Assembly: GCA_030602315.1 (NCBI GenBank)
Contig: JAUVZY010000008.1
Location: forward strand, 1 to 64,000
DNA length: 64,000 bases
Source: Pseudomonadaceae bacterium
GTDB taxonomy: Bacteria; Pseudomonadota; Gammaproteobacteria; Pseudomonadales; Pseudomonadaceae
Direction: 5' to 3'
Of the stretch, positions 41,815 to 50,525 are shown piece after piece. Numbering within the stretch: the first letter of the stretch is position 1; the number at the start of each line of letters is the position of its first letter. The notes below the pieces were generated by a model, which was not told the DNA's origin, did not search any database, and was given only the letters and a program-made list of their open reading frames with translations. The position numbers and the translations under genes were made by a program.

Positions 41815-42734
41815 GCACGCGCCAGAGCAGCCACTGGGCCGCGCAGCGCGAGCGCGGCAGCTACACGCTGATGCGCCTGACCGCCTGGGCGGTGCGAAGG
41901 CTCGGCCGCGGGCCGATGGCGCCGCTGCTGTACCTGATCGTCAGCTACTTCTACCTGTTCGGCCGCCGGGCGCGCCTGGCCGCCCGCGACTACCAGACCC
42001 GTCTGGCCACCTTCGCCGGCCGCGAGGCGCTGATGCCCACCGCCCGCTCGGTGCACCGCCAGTTCATGGCCTTCGCCGACGCCCTGCTGGACAAGCTGGA
42101 CGTCTGGAACGGCCGGCTCGGCCCCGAGCAGATCGTCCTCGACGACCCGGCCGGACTGCACCGCCAGCTCGCAGGCAGCCGCGGCCAGCTGCTGGTCGGC
42201 GCCCATCTGGGCAACCTGGAGGTCTGCCGTGCGCTGGCCGAGACCCGTCAGGTGCGCATGAACGTGCTGGTGCACACGCGCCACGCCGAGCAGTTCAACC
42301 GCCTGCTGGGCGAGGCCGGGGCACAGAACCTGCGGCTGATCCAGGTCAGCGAGCTGGACCCGGCGATCATGCTGCAGCTGTCGCAGCGCCTGGAGCGCGG
42401 CGAGTGGCTGGCCATCGCCGGCGACCGCATCCCGCTGCACGGCGGGCGCACCAGCACCGTCGACTTTCTCGGCGCGCCCGCCGAATTTCCCCAGGGCCCC
42501 TGGCTGCTCGCCGGCCTGCTGGAGTGCCCGGTCAACCTGCTGTTCTGCCTCAAGCACGGCGCGCACTACCACCTGCACCTGGAGCCCTTCGCCGAGCGCA
42601 TTGCCTGGCGCCGCGCCGAGCGCGAGGCGGTGATCGCCCGCCACGTGCAGGCCTACGCCGACCGCCTGGCCGCGCGCTGCCTGGAGGCGCCGCTGCAGTG
42701 GTTCAACTTCTACCCGTTCTGGAAACACCCATGA
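41811..42734 (+). CDS. Lipid A biosynthesis-type (LpxL/LpxM) acyltransferase
   Basis: 307-residue acyltransferase with the HX4E motif in GAHLGNLEVCRALA (about residues 124-137) and a hydrophobic N-terminal segment near 38-56 (PLLYLIVSYFYLFG). Later GDRIPLHGG and FNFYPFW blocks are typical of cluster members. In other ape loci the glycosyltransferase and acyltransferase are one fused protein; here they are two overlapping genes. It could acylate the glycolipid anchor of the polyene. Confidence 0.86.
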   Translation: MSTRQSSHWAAQRERGSYTLMRLTAWAVRRLGRGPMAPLLYLIVSYFYLFGRRARLAARDYQTRLATFAGREALMPTARSVHRQFMAFADALLDKLDVWNGRLGPEQIVLDDPAGLHRQLAGSRGQLLVGAHLGNLEVCRALAETRQVRMNVLVHTRHAEQFNRLLGEAGAQNLRLIQVSELDPAIMLQLSQRLERGEWLAIAGDRIPLHGGRTSTVDFLGAPAEFPQGPWLLAGLLECPVNLLFCLKHGAHYHLHLEPFAERIAWRRAEREAVIARHVQAYADRLAARCLEAPLQWFNFYPFWKHP

Positions 42735-44269
42735 GCAACGCCTCACCGGTGGTCTTCGGCGACCGCCACCTGTCCATCGAAGACATCCTCGCCGTGGCCG
42801 AGCGCCGCGCCCCCGCGCGGCTGGAAAGCGACGCCGCCTTCCGCGAGCGCATCGCCAAGGGCGCACGCTTTCTCGACAGCCTGCTCGACCGCGAGGGCGT
42901 GATCTACGGGGTGACCACCGGCTACGGCGACTCCTGCGTGGTGGCCGTGCCGCTGCAGCAGGTCGAGGCGCTGCCCAGGCACCTGTTCACCTTCCACGGT
43001 TGTGGCCTGGGCAAGCTGCTCGAGCCGGCCGCCACCCGCGCGGTGCTGGCGGCGCGGCTGCGCTCGCTGACCCACGGCGTGTCCGGCGTGCGCGTCGAGC
43101 TGCTCGAGCGCCTGCAGGGCTTTCTCGACCACGACATCCTGCCGCTGATCCCCGAGGAAGGCTCGGTGGGCGCCAGCGGCGATCTCACCCCGCTGTCCTA
43201 TGTCGCCGCCACCCTCGCCGGCGAGCGCGAGGTGCTCTACCAGGGCGAGCGCCGCCAGGCCGGCGAGGTGCAGCGCGCGCTGGGCTGGCAGCCCCTGACC
43301 CTGCGCCCCAAGGAAGCCCTGGCGCTGATGAACGGCACCGCGGTGATGACCGGCCTCGCCTGCCTGGCCTACGCCCGCGCCGACTACCTCTTGCAGCTCG
43401 CCACGCGCATCACCGCGCTCAACGTGATCGCGCTGGAGGGCAACCCGGAACACTTCGACGAGCGCCTGTTCGCCGTCAAGCCGCACCCGGGCCAGTCGCA
43501 GGTCGCCGCCTGGATCCGCCAGGACCTGGCGATCGACGCGCCCACCGCGCCGCTGCATCGCCTGCAGGACCGCTATTCGATCCGCTGCGCGCCCCACGTG
43601 CTGGGTGTGCTGGCCGACAGCCTGGGCCTGCTGCGCCAGTTCATCGAGACCGAACTCAACAGCGCCAACGACAACCCGATCATCGACGCCGAGCAAGAGC
43701 GCGTGCTGCACGGCGGGCACTTCTACGGCGGGCACATCGCCTTTGCCATGGACAGCCTGAAGAACCTGATCGGCAACGTCGCCGACCTGCTCGACCGCCA
43801 GCTCGCCCTGCTGGTGGACGCGCGCTACAACCACGGCCTGCCGAGCAACCTGTCCGGCGCGCCGGCGGCCACGGCGATGCTCAACCACGGCTTCAAGGCG
43901 GTGCAGATCGGCGCCAGTGCCTGGACTGCCGAGGCGCTGAAAAACAGCCTGCCGGCCAGCGTGTTTTCCCGTTCCACCGAATGCCACAACCAGGACAAGG
44001 TGAGCATGGGCACCATCGCCGCCCGCGATGCGCTGCGCAGCCTGGAGCTCGCCGAACAGGTCGCCGCCGCCACCCTGCTCGCCGCCCAACAGGGCGTCTG
44101 GCTGCGCGGCCAGCAGGCCGATGCCCGCCCGCTGCCGCAGCCGCTGGCACGCATGCACGAGCAACTGGCCGAGGACTTCGCCCCGCTGATCGAGGACCGC
44201 GCCCTGGAAGGCGAACTGCGCCTGTGCCTGGCGCGCATCCGCAGCCGCCACTGGGGGCTGTATGCGTAA
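42731..44269 (+). CDS. Aromatic amino acid ammonia-lyase (HAL/PAL/TAL family)
   Basis: 512-residue MIO enzyme. The autocatalytic MIO triad is A148-S149-G150 in SVGASGDLTPLSY. Y59 of YGVTTGYG is the catalytic loop tyrosine. The pair that selects the amino acid reads F88-H89 in HLFTFHGCG: phenylalanine resembles PAL, and the following histidine resembles HAL (Tyr lyases have H-L there), so selectivity is not decided by sequence. The position inside a pigment cluster points to production of a cinnamate- or coumarate-type starter rather than histidine catabolism. A housekeeping hutH would not be expected here. Confidence 0.87.
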   Translation: MSNASPVVFGDRHLSIEDILAVAERRAPARLESDAAFRERIAKGARFLDSLLDREGVIYGVTTGYGDSCVVAVPLQQVEALPRHLFTFHGCGLGKLLEPAATRAVLAARLRSLTHGVSGVRVELLERLQGFLDHDILPLIPEEGSVGASGDLTPLSYVAATLAGEREVLYQGERRQAGEVQRALGWQPLTLRPKEALALMNGTAVMTGLACLAYARADYLLQLATRITALNVIALEGNPEHFDERLFAVKPHPGQSQVAAWIRQDLAIDAPTAPLHRLQDRYSIRCAPHVLGVLADSLGLLRQFIETELNSANDNPIIDAEQERVLHGGHFYGGHIAFAMDSLKNLIGNVADLLDRQLALLVDARYNHGLPSNLSGAPAATAMLNHGFKAVQIGASAWTAEALKNSLPASVFSRSTECHNQDKVSMGTIAARDALRSLELAEQVAAATLLAAQQGVWLRGQQADARPLPQPLARMHEQLAEDFAPLIEDRALEGELRLCLARIRSRHWGLYA

Positions 44270-44699
44270 GCCCGGCGCGCTCTCGGTGGAGGTCGACATC
44301 CAGGTGCCGTTCTTCGACGTGGACTCGATGGAAATCGTCTGGCACGGCCATTACGTGAAGTACTTCGAGGTCGCCCGCTGCGCCCTGCTCGACCGCCTCG
44401 ACCACAACTACCGGCAGATGCGCGAGGCCGGCTACGCCTGGCCGGTGATCGACATCCAACTGCGCTACATCAGGGGCGCCACCTTCAACCAGACGATCCG
44501 CGTGCGTGCCGACCTGGTGGAGTGGGAGAACCGCCTGAAGATCAACTACCTGATCGTCGACGCGCAGAGCGGCGAGCGCATGACCCGCGGCAGCAGCGTG
44601 CAGGTGGCGGTGGAGATTGCCAGCGGCGAGATGCAGTTCGTCTCGCCGCCGGTGTTCATCGAAGCCGTGGAGAGGGCGCTGGCCGATGCGTCCGTCTGA
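44262..44699 (+). CDS. apeK: YbgC/4HBT-type thioesterase
   Basis: 145-residue single hotdog domain with the YbgC/FadM-type active-site region FFDVDSMEIVWHGHYVKYFE (about residues 17-36), where D19 and the HGxYxxYFE motif are characteristic. It likely releases or edits acyl-ACP intermediates of the pathway. Its ATG overlaps the ammonia-lyase stop by 8 bases. Confidence 0.88.
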   Translation: MRKPGALSVEVDIQVPFFDVDSMEIVWHGHYVKYFEVARCALLDRLDHNYRQMREAGYAWPVIDIQLRYIRGATFNQTIRVRADLVEWENRLKINYLIVDAQSGERMTRGSSVQVAVEIASGEMQFVSPPVFIEAVERALADASV

Positions 44700-45309
44700 G
44701 CGCCCCGCGCACGCGGCCCGGCGCGGGCTGCTTTTGAGCCTGCTGCTGATGGCGGCCTGGCCGGCCATGGCTTTCGACCTCGACGCGCTTGCCCGCCAGC
44801 TGGCCGAGCCCGCCGTCGTGCGTGGCCAGTTCGTCCAGGAAAAACACCTGCGCGGCCTGCCGCAGCCACTGGTCAGCCGTGGCCGCTTCGTGCTGGCGCG
44901 CGGCCAGGGCCTGCTCTGGCAAATCGGCGAGCCCCTCGCACTCGACTACCGGATCACCGCCCGGGGCATCGCCCAGCGCAGCGACGGCGCCTGGCAGGTC
45001 CAGCCGAACGGCGCCGGCGGCAACCGGCAACAGCAGCTGTTGCTGGCCCTGCTCGGCGGCGACATCGCCACCCTCAGCGCCGACTTCACCCCGCAGCTCG
45101 ACGGCACGGCCGAGCACTGGCGCCTGCAGCTGACCCCGCGCGGCGGCCTGCTGGCGCAGGTGTTTGAGGCCATCCGCGTGGAAGGCGGCGCCCAGGTGAG
45201 CCGTGTCGAGGTCAGCGAACGGCAGGGCGACCTCACCCGGGTCAGCCTGCCCGACAGCGCCGCCGACACGACCCTGACCGAGCAGGAGCGGCGCGACCTT
45301 GGCGACTGA
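44686..45309 (+). CDS. apeL: LolA-like outer-membrane lipoprotein carrier
   Basis: 207-residue periplasmic protein. The signal peptide covers about residues 1-34 (GLLLSLLLMAAWPAMA), and the mature part is beta-rich with LARQLAEPAVVRGQFVQEKH, the LolA-like start. It could ferry the polyene lipid across the periplasm. The ATG at 44686 lies inside the thioesterase 3' end (14-base overlap). Confidence 0.84.
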   Translation: MRPSERPAHAARRGLLLSLLLMAAWPAMAFDLDALARQLAEPAVVRGQFVQEKHLRGLPQPLVSRGRFVLARGQGLLWQIGEPLALDYRITARGIAQRSDGAWQVQPNGAGGNRQQQLLLALLGGDIATLSADFTPQLDGTAEHWRLQLTPRGGLLAQVFEAIRVEGGAQVSRVEVSERQGDLTRVSLPDSAADTTLTEQERRDLGD

Positions 45310-47632
45310 AAAGCGCGCCCTGCGCCTGCTCGCCGCCGGCTTCGCCGCCCTCGTGCTGCTCACCCTCTGGCAGTGGCGCGGCGCGGCGCCGCTATCCAGC
45401 GACCTGCTCGCGCTGCTGCCGGGGGCGGCGCAGGACACCTTGCGCCAGCGCGCCGAAGCCCGCGTGCAGGAGGCGCTCAACCGCGAGCTGCTGATCCTGA
45501 TCGGCCACCCGGTACGCGAGCGGGCCTACGCTCTCGCCGAGCGCCAGGCCCACGCCCTGCTCGCCAGTGCGCGCTTCGAAACGCTGCACTGGCGCGTCGA
45601 GGGCGATCGCCAGGCACTGATCGATGAACTGCTGCGCGGGCGTCTGGCGCTGGCCGACCCCGCCCTGCGCGAGCTGCTGGCCAGCGATCCGCAACGCTAC
45701 CTCGAACAGCGCGCCCAGGCGCTGTTCAGCCCGCTGCATGGCTCGCCGCTGCCGACCGAGCGCGACTGGCTGGGGCTGGCCGGGCAGGCCGCGGCCCGCC
45801 TGCAGCAGCTGGCCGGACCGCTGGCGCCCGACCCGCAAAGCGGCGCGCTGATGGTCGAGGCGGACGGTCGCCACTGGGTGCTGCTGCGCCTGCGAACCGC
45901 CGCCGACGCCTTCGCCCTCGACCAGGCAGCGGCCATCACCGGGCAGCTGCACGAGCTGCGCGAAGCGGTGCACGCCGGCGGTGGCGAGCTGCTGGCGGCG
46001 GGCGGCGTACTGCACGCCGCCGAGGCCCAGCAGCGCGCCGCGCGGGAGATTGCCTGGCTTGGCGGCGGCGCTGCCTGCGCCGTGCTGGCGCTGCTGTTGC
46101 TGGTGTTTCGCAGCCGGCGCGCCCTGCTCGCCCTGCTGCCGGTGCTGGCCGGGCTCGCCAGCGGCACCGCCGCCTGCGTCGCCCTGTTCGGCCAGATCCA
46201 TCTGCTCACCCTGGTCCTGGGCGGCAGCCTGATCGGCGTGGCCATCGACTACCCGTTGCACCTGCTGTCCAAGCGCTGGAGCCACGCCCCCTGGCGCAGC
46301 GCCGAGCTGCTGCGCCTGACCCGCCCGGGGCTGACCCTGAGCCTGGTCAGCAGCCTGATCGGTTACCTGGCGCTGGCCTTCAGCCCGTTTCCGGCCCTGA
46401 CCCAGATCGCGCTGTTCTCCGCCGCCGGGCTGCTCGCCGCCTATGCCAGCACCCTGGCGCTGGCGCCGCTGCTGGCCAGCGAGCGGCTGCAACCCTGGCC
46501 GCCGCTGCTCGCCCTGGCCAGCCGGCTGGAATGCCTGCGCGAAGGTCTGCTGGCGCGCAGCCACCCGGCGCTGCTGGTCGTGCTGCTGGTGGGGCTGGCC
46601 GCCAGCGGCCTCAGCCGCCTGAGCCTGGACAACGATCTGCGCCAGTGGGTGGCGCCGTCGCCGGCGCTGCTCGAAGAGGCACGCCGCCTCGCCGCCCTCA
46701 CCGGCCATCAGCCGACCAGCCAGTTCTTTCTCGTCGAGGCGCCGGACGAATCGACGCTGCTGGCCCGCCAGCAGGCGCTGGCCGAGCGTCTCGACCGGCT
46801 GGTGCAGCGTGGCGCACTGGACGGCTACCTGGCGCTGAGCCAGCGCGTGGCCGGCGCCGAGCAGCAGCAGCGCCTGCGCGAGGCCCTCGAGCGCCTGCCG
46901 GCGCACTGGCAGGCGCTGCGGGCGCTGGGCGTTCCCCAGGCGCAGCTGCTGGCCGAGCGCCAGGCGCTGCTGCAGCTGCCACTGCAGAACATCGACGCCG
47001 CCCTGGCCGGCGCCTCGGCCACCGCGTGGCGCCCGCTGTGGCTGGGGCCGGACGGGCGCGGCGGGGTGGCCGGGCTGATCACCCTGCGCGGGCTGGCCGA
47101 CGCCCGGGCGCTGGCCGGCCTCGCCGACGGGCTGACCGGGGTGCGGCTGATCGACCGGGTGGCCGAGCTGAACGCCAGCTTCGCGCAGACCCAGCGCCAG
47201 GCCGGTGCGCTCAAGCTGATCGCCTGCGTGCTGATCGCCGGCCTGCTCGGCCTGGTACTCGGCCTGCGCCAGAGTCTGCGCATCGTCGCCCTGCCGCTGC
47301 TGGCCTGCGCCCTGGCGCTGGCCGTGCTCGGCTGGCTGGGCCAGCCGCTGACCCTGCTCGGGCTGTTCGGCCTGCTGCTGGTCAGCGCGCTGGGGGTGGA
47401 CTACGCGATCCTCATGCATGAAGGCGTCGGCGGCGCGGCGGTGAGCCTTCTGGGCATCCTGCTGTCAGGGCTCACCGCCTGGCTGTCCTTCGGCCTGCTG
47501 GCCTTCTCCGCCACCCCGGCGGTGGCCGACTTCGGCCTGACGGTGAGCCTGGGCCTGGCGTTCAGCTTCCTGCTGGCACCCTGGGCCGGCCGGGCCAGCG
47601 CACGCCAGCCACTGGCGGAGGCCGTGGCATGA
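45299..47632 (+). CDS. apeM: MMPL-family exporter of the aryl polyene cluster
   Basis: 777-residue RND/MMPL-type protein: one membrane segment near residues 10-27, a periplasmic loop, a five-segment block (about 248-400), a second segment near 420 and loop, and a second block (about 630-765). It is the likely inner-membrane pump that lifts the polyene or its lipid form to the periplasmic LolA-like carrier. It starts with TTG at 45299, overlapping the upstream stop by 11 bases; the other candidates are further inside and would remove the first membrane segment. Confidence 0.85.
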   Translation: MATEKRALRLLAAGFAALVLLTLWQWRGAAPLSSDLLALLPGAAQDTLRQRAEARVQEALNRELLILIGHPVRERAYALAERQAHALLASARFETLHWRVEGDRQALIDELLRGRLALADPALRELLASDPQRYLEQRAQALFSPLHGSPLPTERDWLGLAGQAAARLQQLAGPLAPDPQSGALMVEADGRHWVLLRLRTAADAFALDQAAAITGQLHELREAVHAGGGELLAAGGVLHAAEAQQRAAREIAWLGGGAACAVLALLLLVFRSRRALLALLPVLAGLASGTAACVALFGQIHLLTLVLGGSLIGVAIDYPLHLLSKRWSHAPWRSAELLRLTRPGLTLSLVSSLIGYLALAFSPFPALTQIALFSAAGLLAAYASTLALAPLLASERLQPWPPLLALASRLECLREGLLARSHPALLVVLLVGLAASGLSRLSLDNDLRQWVAPSPALLEEARRLAALTGHQPTSQFFLVEAPDESTLLARQQALAERLDRLVQRGALDGYLALSQRVAGAEQQQRLREALERLPAHWQALRALGVPQAQLLAERQALLQLPLQNIDAALAGASATAWRPLWLGPDGRGGVAGLITLRGLADARALAGLADGLTGVRLIDRVAELNASFAQTQRQAGALKLIACVLIAGLLGLVLGLRQSLRIVALPLLACALALAVLGWLGQPLTLLGLFGLLLVSALGVDYAILMHEGVGGAAVSLLGILLSGLTAWLSFGLLAFSATPAVADFGLTVSLGLAFSFLLAPWAGRASARQPLAEAVA

Positions 47633-48771
47633 CCGCCCTGGCGTTCTGGCTGGCGATTGCGCCGCTGTTCTGGCTGGCGACCCGCCTCGGCCGGCGCCTC
47701 GGGCTGGTGCCGATCGTCAGCCAGCTGCTCGCCGCCTGCCTGCTGATCCCCGCGTTGCTGCTGGCCGACGCGCCGGGCCTCTCGGCCGAACTACTCGCCC
47801 CGGACTGGCTCGGCGTGCTGTACCCGCTCGCGTTCGGCCTGCTGCTGGTGCACATCCTGAGCGACATCGCCGAGCTGGAAGTCAGCACGCAAAGCCTGAA
47901 GATCGCCGTGCCGAGCTTTGCCGTGCCGTTCGCCTGCGGCCTGGCCTGCGCCGCCTGGCTGCTGCCGTGGCTGTCCTGGGCCAGCGCCATCGGCATCGGC
48001 CTGCTGTTCTCGATCACCGCGATCCCGGTGCTGTTTCTCTACCTCAGCCATATCGGCTACGACGCTCAGGCCACCCGCCGCCTGCTGCACGCGGCCGTGC
48101 TGGTGGACCTGGCCTGCTGGGGCATCTTCGGCCTGGTACAGGGCAGCGCCGCGCCGCTGACCCTGCTCGGCCCGCTGGCCGGCGCCGCGCTGCCCTGGCT
48201 GCTGCATCGCCTGGGCGTTCGCCAGCCGTTGGCCTACAGCCTGCCGTTCGTGGTGCTCTTGCCGCTGTTGCAGCTGGCCGGTTGCAATGCGCTGGTGTTC
48301 GGCATCGGCTACCTGCTGAACCTCGCCTGGCACCGCCAGCCGCTGCGCCTGCCCGGCACGCCCGAACGCTGGCAGCAGCTGCTCGGCCTGTTCGCAGTGC
48401 CGCTGATTCTCACCGTCGGCGTGCTCAAGGTCCGGCTCGACCAGAGCTGGGCTGCCGAGGCCCTGCTGCCGCTGCTGGCGCTGCTGGTCCTGCCGATCGC
48501 CAGCAAGCTGGCCGGCAACTGGCTCGGCCTGCGCTGGGCAGACCCGACCGCCCTGCCGGGCCAGCGCTGGCGCGAAAGCGTTCTGTTGAACATCCGCGGG
48601 CTGACCGAGATCGTGTTTCTCAACCTGCTGCTGGAGCATCAGCTGCTGGCCCCCTCGGCCTACCTCAGCCTGCTGCTGATGAGCCTTTTCTCGACGCTCT
48701 TGCCGATGTTGATCGGCATTCGCCCCACCCAGGGAACCATCGCCACAAGGAGCCCCCATGGCGCCGCTTGA
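47629..48771 (+). CDS. CPA2-type cation/proton antiporter inside the pigment operon
   Basis: 380-residue polytopic membrane protein with about 10-12 hydrophobic segments. The segment GLLFSITAIPVLFLYL and the C-terminal LNIRGLTEIVFLNLLLEHQLL match the CPA2 (KefB/NhaS3-like) core, where a conserved RG.TE motif is expected. It lacks any TrkA-N regulatory domain and is shorter than housekeeping Kef proteins. It overlaps both neighbours (ATGA upstream; 14 bases downstream), so it is part of the operon. Its role is unclear; it might drive export or balance protons for the exporter. Confidence 0.78.
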   Translation: MTALAFWLAIAPLFWLATRLGRRLGLVPIVSQLLAACLLIPALLLADAPGLSAELLAPDWLGVLYPLAFGLLLVHILSDIAELEVSTQSLKIAVPSFAVPFACGLACAAWLLPWLSWASAIGIGLLFSITAIPVLFLYLSHIGYDAQATRRLLHAAVLVDLACWGIFGLVQGSAAPLTLLGPLAGAALPWLLHRLGVRQPLAYSLPFVVLLPLLQLAGCNALVFGIGYLLNLAWHRQPLRLPGTPERWQQLLGLFAVPLILTVGVLKVRLDQSWAAEALLPLLALLVLPIASKLAGNWLGLRWADPTALPGQRWRESVLLNIRGLTEIVFLNLLLEHQLLAPSAYLSLLLMSLFSTLLPMLIGIRPTQGTIATRSPHGAA

Positions 48772-50008
48772 ACTGCAATCCCGTGAAGTCGTGATCATCG
48801 GCGCCGGCCCCTCCGGCGCCATCGCCGGCGCGCTGCTCAAGCGCCAGGGGCACGACGTGCTGGTCATCGAGCGCCAGGTCTTCCCGCGCTTTTGCATCGG
48901 CGAGAGCCTGCTGTCGCACTGCCTGGACTTCATCGAGGAAGCCGGGATGCTCGAGGCGGTGCAGGCGGCCGGTTTCCAGACCAAGCACGGCGCGGCCTTC
49001 GGCTGCGACGCGCGCTATACCGAATTCGATTTCCGCGACAAGTTCACCCCCGGCCATGGCAGCACCTACCAGGTGCAGCGCGCCAGCTTCGACAAGCTGC
49101 TGGCCGACGAGGCGCAAAAGCAGGGCGTGGAAATCCGCTATGAAGAGGAAGTGATCGCCGCCGATTTCAGCGGTGCGCGGCCGCAGCTCAGCGTGCGCCG
49201 GGCCGACGGCAGCGAATACCGGCTGGACGCCGCCTTCGTGCTCGACGCCAGCGGCTACGGCCGCGTGCTGCCGCGCCTGCTGGACCTCGAGGCGCCCTCG
49301 GCTTTCCCGGTGCGCCGCGCCGTGTTCACCCATATCGAGGACCGCATCGACGATCCGCGCTTCGACCGCGAGAAGATCCTGATCACCACCCATCCCGAGC
49401 TGAAGGACGTCTGGTACTGGACCATCCCCTTCAGCAACGGCCGCTGCTCGCTGGGCGTGGTCGCCGCCGCCGAGCGCTATGCAGGCCGCCCGGTGGATCT
49501 GGACGCCTGCCTCAAGCAGTTCGTCGCCGAGGCACCGAACCTGCGGCGCATCCTCGCGAACGCCGTGTGGGACACCCCGGCGCGGCTGATCGACGGCTAC
49601 TCGGCCAACGTGAAAAGCCTGCACGGCAACGGCTTTGCCCTGCTCGGCAACGCCGCCGAGTTCCTCGACCCGGTGTTCTCCTCCGGCGTGACCATCGCCA
49701 TGCGCTCGGCGAGCATGGCGGCCCACCTGCTGCACCGTCAGCTGGGCGGCGAGGCGGTGGACTGGGAGCACCAGTTCGCCCGGCCGCTCAAGCGCGGGGT
49801 GGATGCCTTCCGCGCTTATGTGGAAGGCTGGTACGACGGCAGCTTCCAGGACGTCATCTACTACGAACGCGCCCAGCCGCAGATCCGCCGGATGATCTGC
49901 TCGATCCTCGCCGGTTACGCCTGGGACGAGAACAATCCCTACGTCACCGAACCCAAGCGCCGCCTTGGCGTGCTGGCCGAGCTGTGCGCCAGCCCGGCAG
50001 GCGTCTGA
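48758..50008 (+). CDS. Flavin-dependent halogenase-like FAD oxidoreductase
   Basis: 416-residue FAD protein. The dinucleotide-binding motif is GAGPSG (15-20), followed by RFCIGESLL; the halogenase motif WxWxIP is present as W219-Y-W-T-I-P224; and K76 in TKHGAAF occupies the position of the catalytic lysine that carries hypohalite in known flavin halogenases. These three together favour a halogenase over a geranylgeranyl reductase. In xanthomonadins the aryl head is brominated, so halogenation of the pigment head is a plausible role. An AAGGAG site is 5 bases before the ATG. Confidence 0.8.
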   Translation: MAPLELQSREVVIIGAGPSGAIAGALLKRQGHDVLVIERQVFPRFCIGESLLSHCLDFIEEAGMLEAVQAAGFQTKHGAAFGCDARYTEFDFRDKFTPGHGSTYQVQRASFDKLLADEAQKQGVEIRYEEEVIAADFSGARPQLSVRRADGSEYRLDAAFVLDASGYGRVLPRLLDLEAPSAFPVRRAVFTHIEDRIDDPRFDREKILITTHPELKDVWYWTIPFSNGRCSLGVVAAAERYAGRPVDLDACLKQFVAEAPNLRRILANAVWDTPARLIDGYSANVKSLHGNGFALLGNAAEFLDPVFSSGVTIAMRSASMAAHLLHRQLGGEAVDWEHQFARPLKRGVDAFRAYVEGWYDGSFQDVIYYERAQPQIRRMICSILAGYAWDENNPYVTEPKRRLGVLAELCASPAGV

Positions 50009-50015
50009 GTCGGCG

Positions 50016-50525
50016 ATGCCTGCCCTGTTGTCTGGTTCCATGCGCGGCCGGCTGGCGCTGGCGTGCCTGGCCCTTTTGGCCGGCTGCGCCGCGCCTGCGC
50101 CGCTGCCGAGCGACGCGCCGGCCCTCACCCTGCCGCGGCAACTGCATGTGCAGCGTGAACAGGCCGGCACGCAGCGGGACTTCTTCCTGGTGATCCAGGC
50201 CGACGGCGCGGCGCTGCATTTTTCCCTGCTCGACCCGCTGGGCGTGCCGCTGGCCAGGCAACACCTGCAGGCGGGCCAGTGGCACGCCGACGGCCTGCTG
50301 CCACCCAACGCCGAGGCGCGCGTGCTGTTTGCCGCTACGCTGTTCGCGCTCACCCCGGACGCCGAGCTGACCCGCCATTACCCGGCGGCCGGCCAGCGCG
50401 GCGCACAGCGCTGGCTGCCCGGCCACTGGCGCAGCAGCCTCGACCGGCGCCTGCTGCTGCTCGACATGGGCAAAGGGCTGACCTATCGTGTCGCGCCCCT
50501 CGCGGACGGAGCCGCCTTGCCATGA
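50016..50525 (+). CDS. apeN: DUF3261-type lipoprotein of the aryl polyene cluster
   Basis: 169-residue protein with a lipoprotein signal ending in the lipobox LAGC (ALLAGCAAP), so it should be acylated by Lgt and cut by LspA. The rest is a beta-rich domain of the DUF3261 type found in ape loci. With MMPL and LolA-like proteins it forms the predicted transport path. The start could also be ATG at 50040, which gives a shorter signal peptide; neither has a strong ribosome binding site. Confidence 0.8.
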   Translation: MPALLSGSMRGRLALACLALLAGCAAPAPLPSDAPALTLPRQLHVQREQAGTQRDFFLVIQADGAALHFSLLDPLGVPLARQHLQAGQWHADGLLPPNAEARVLFAATLFALTPDAELTRHYPAAGQRGAQRWLPGHWRSSLDRRLLLLDMGKGLTYRVAPLADGAALP

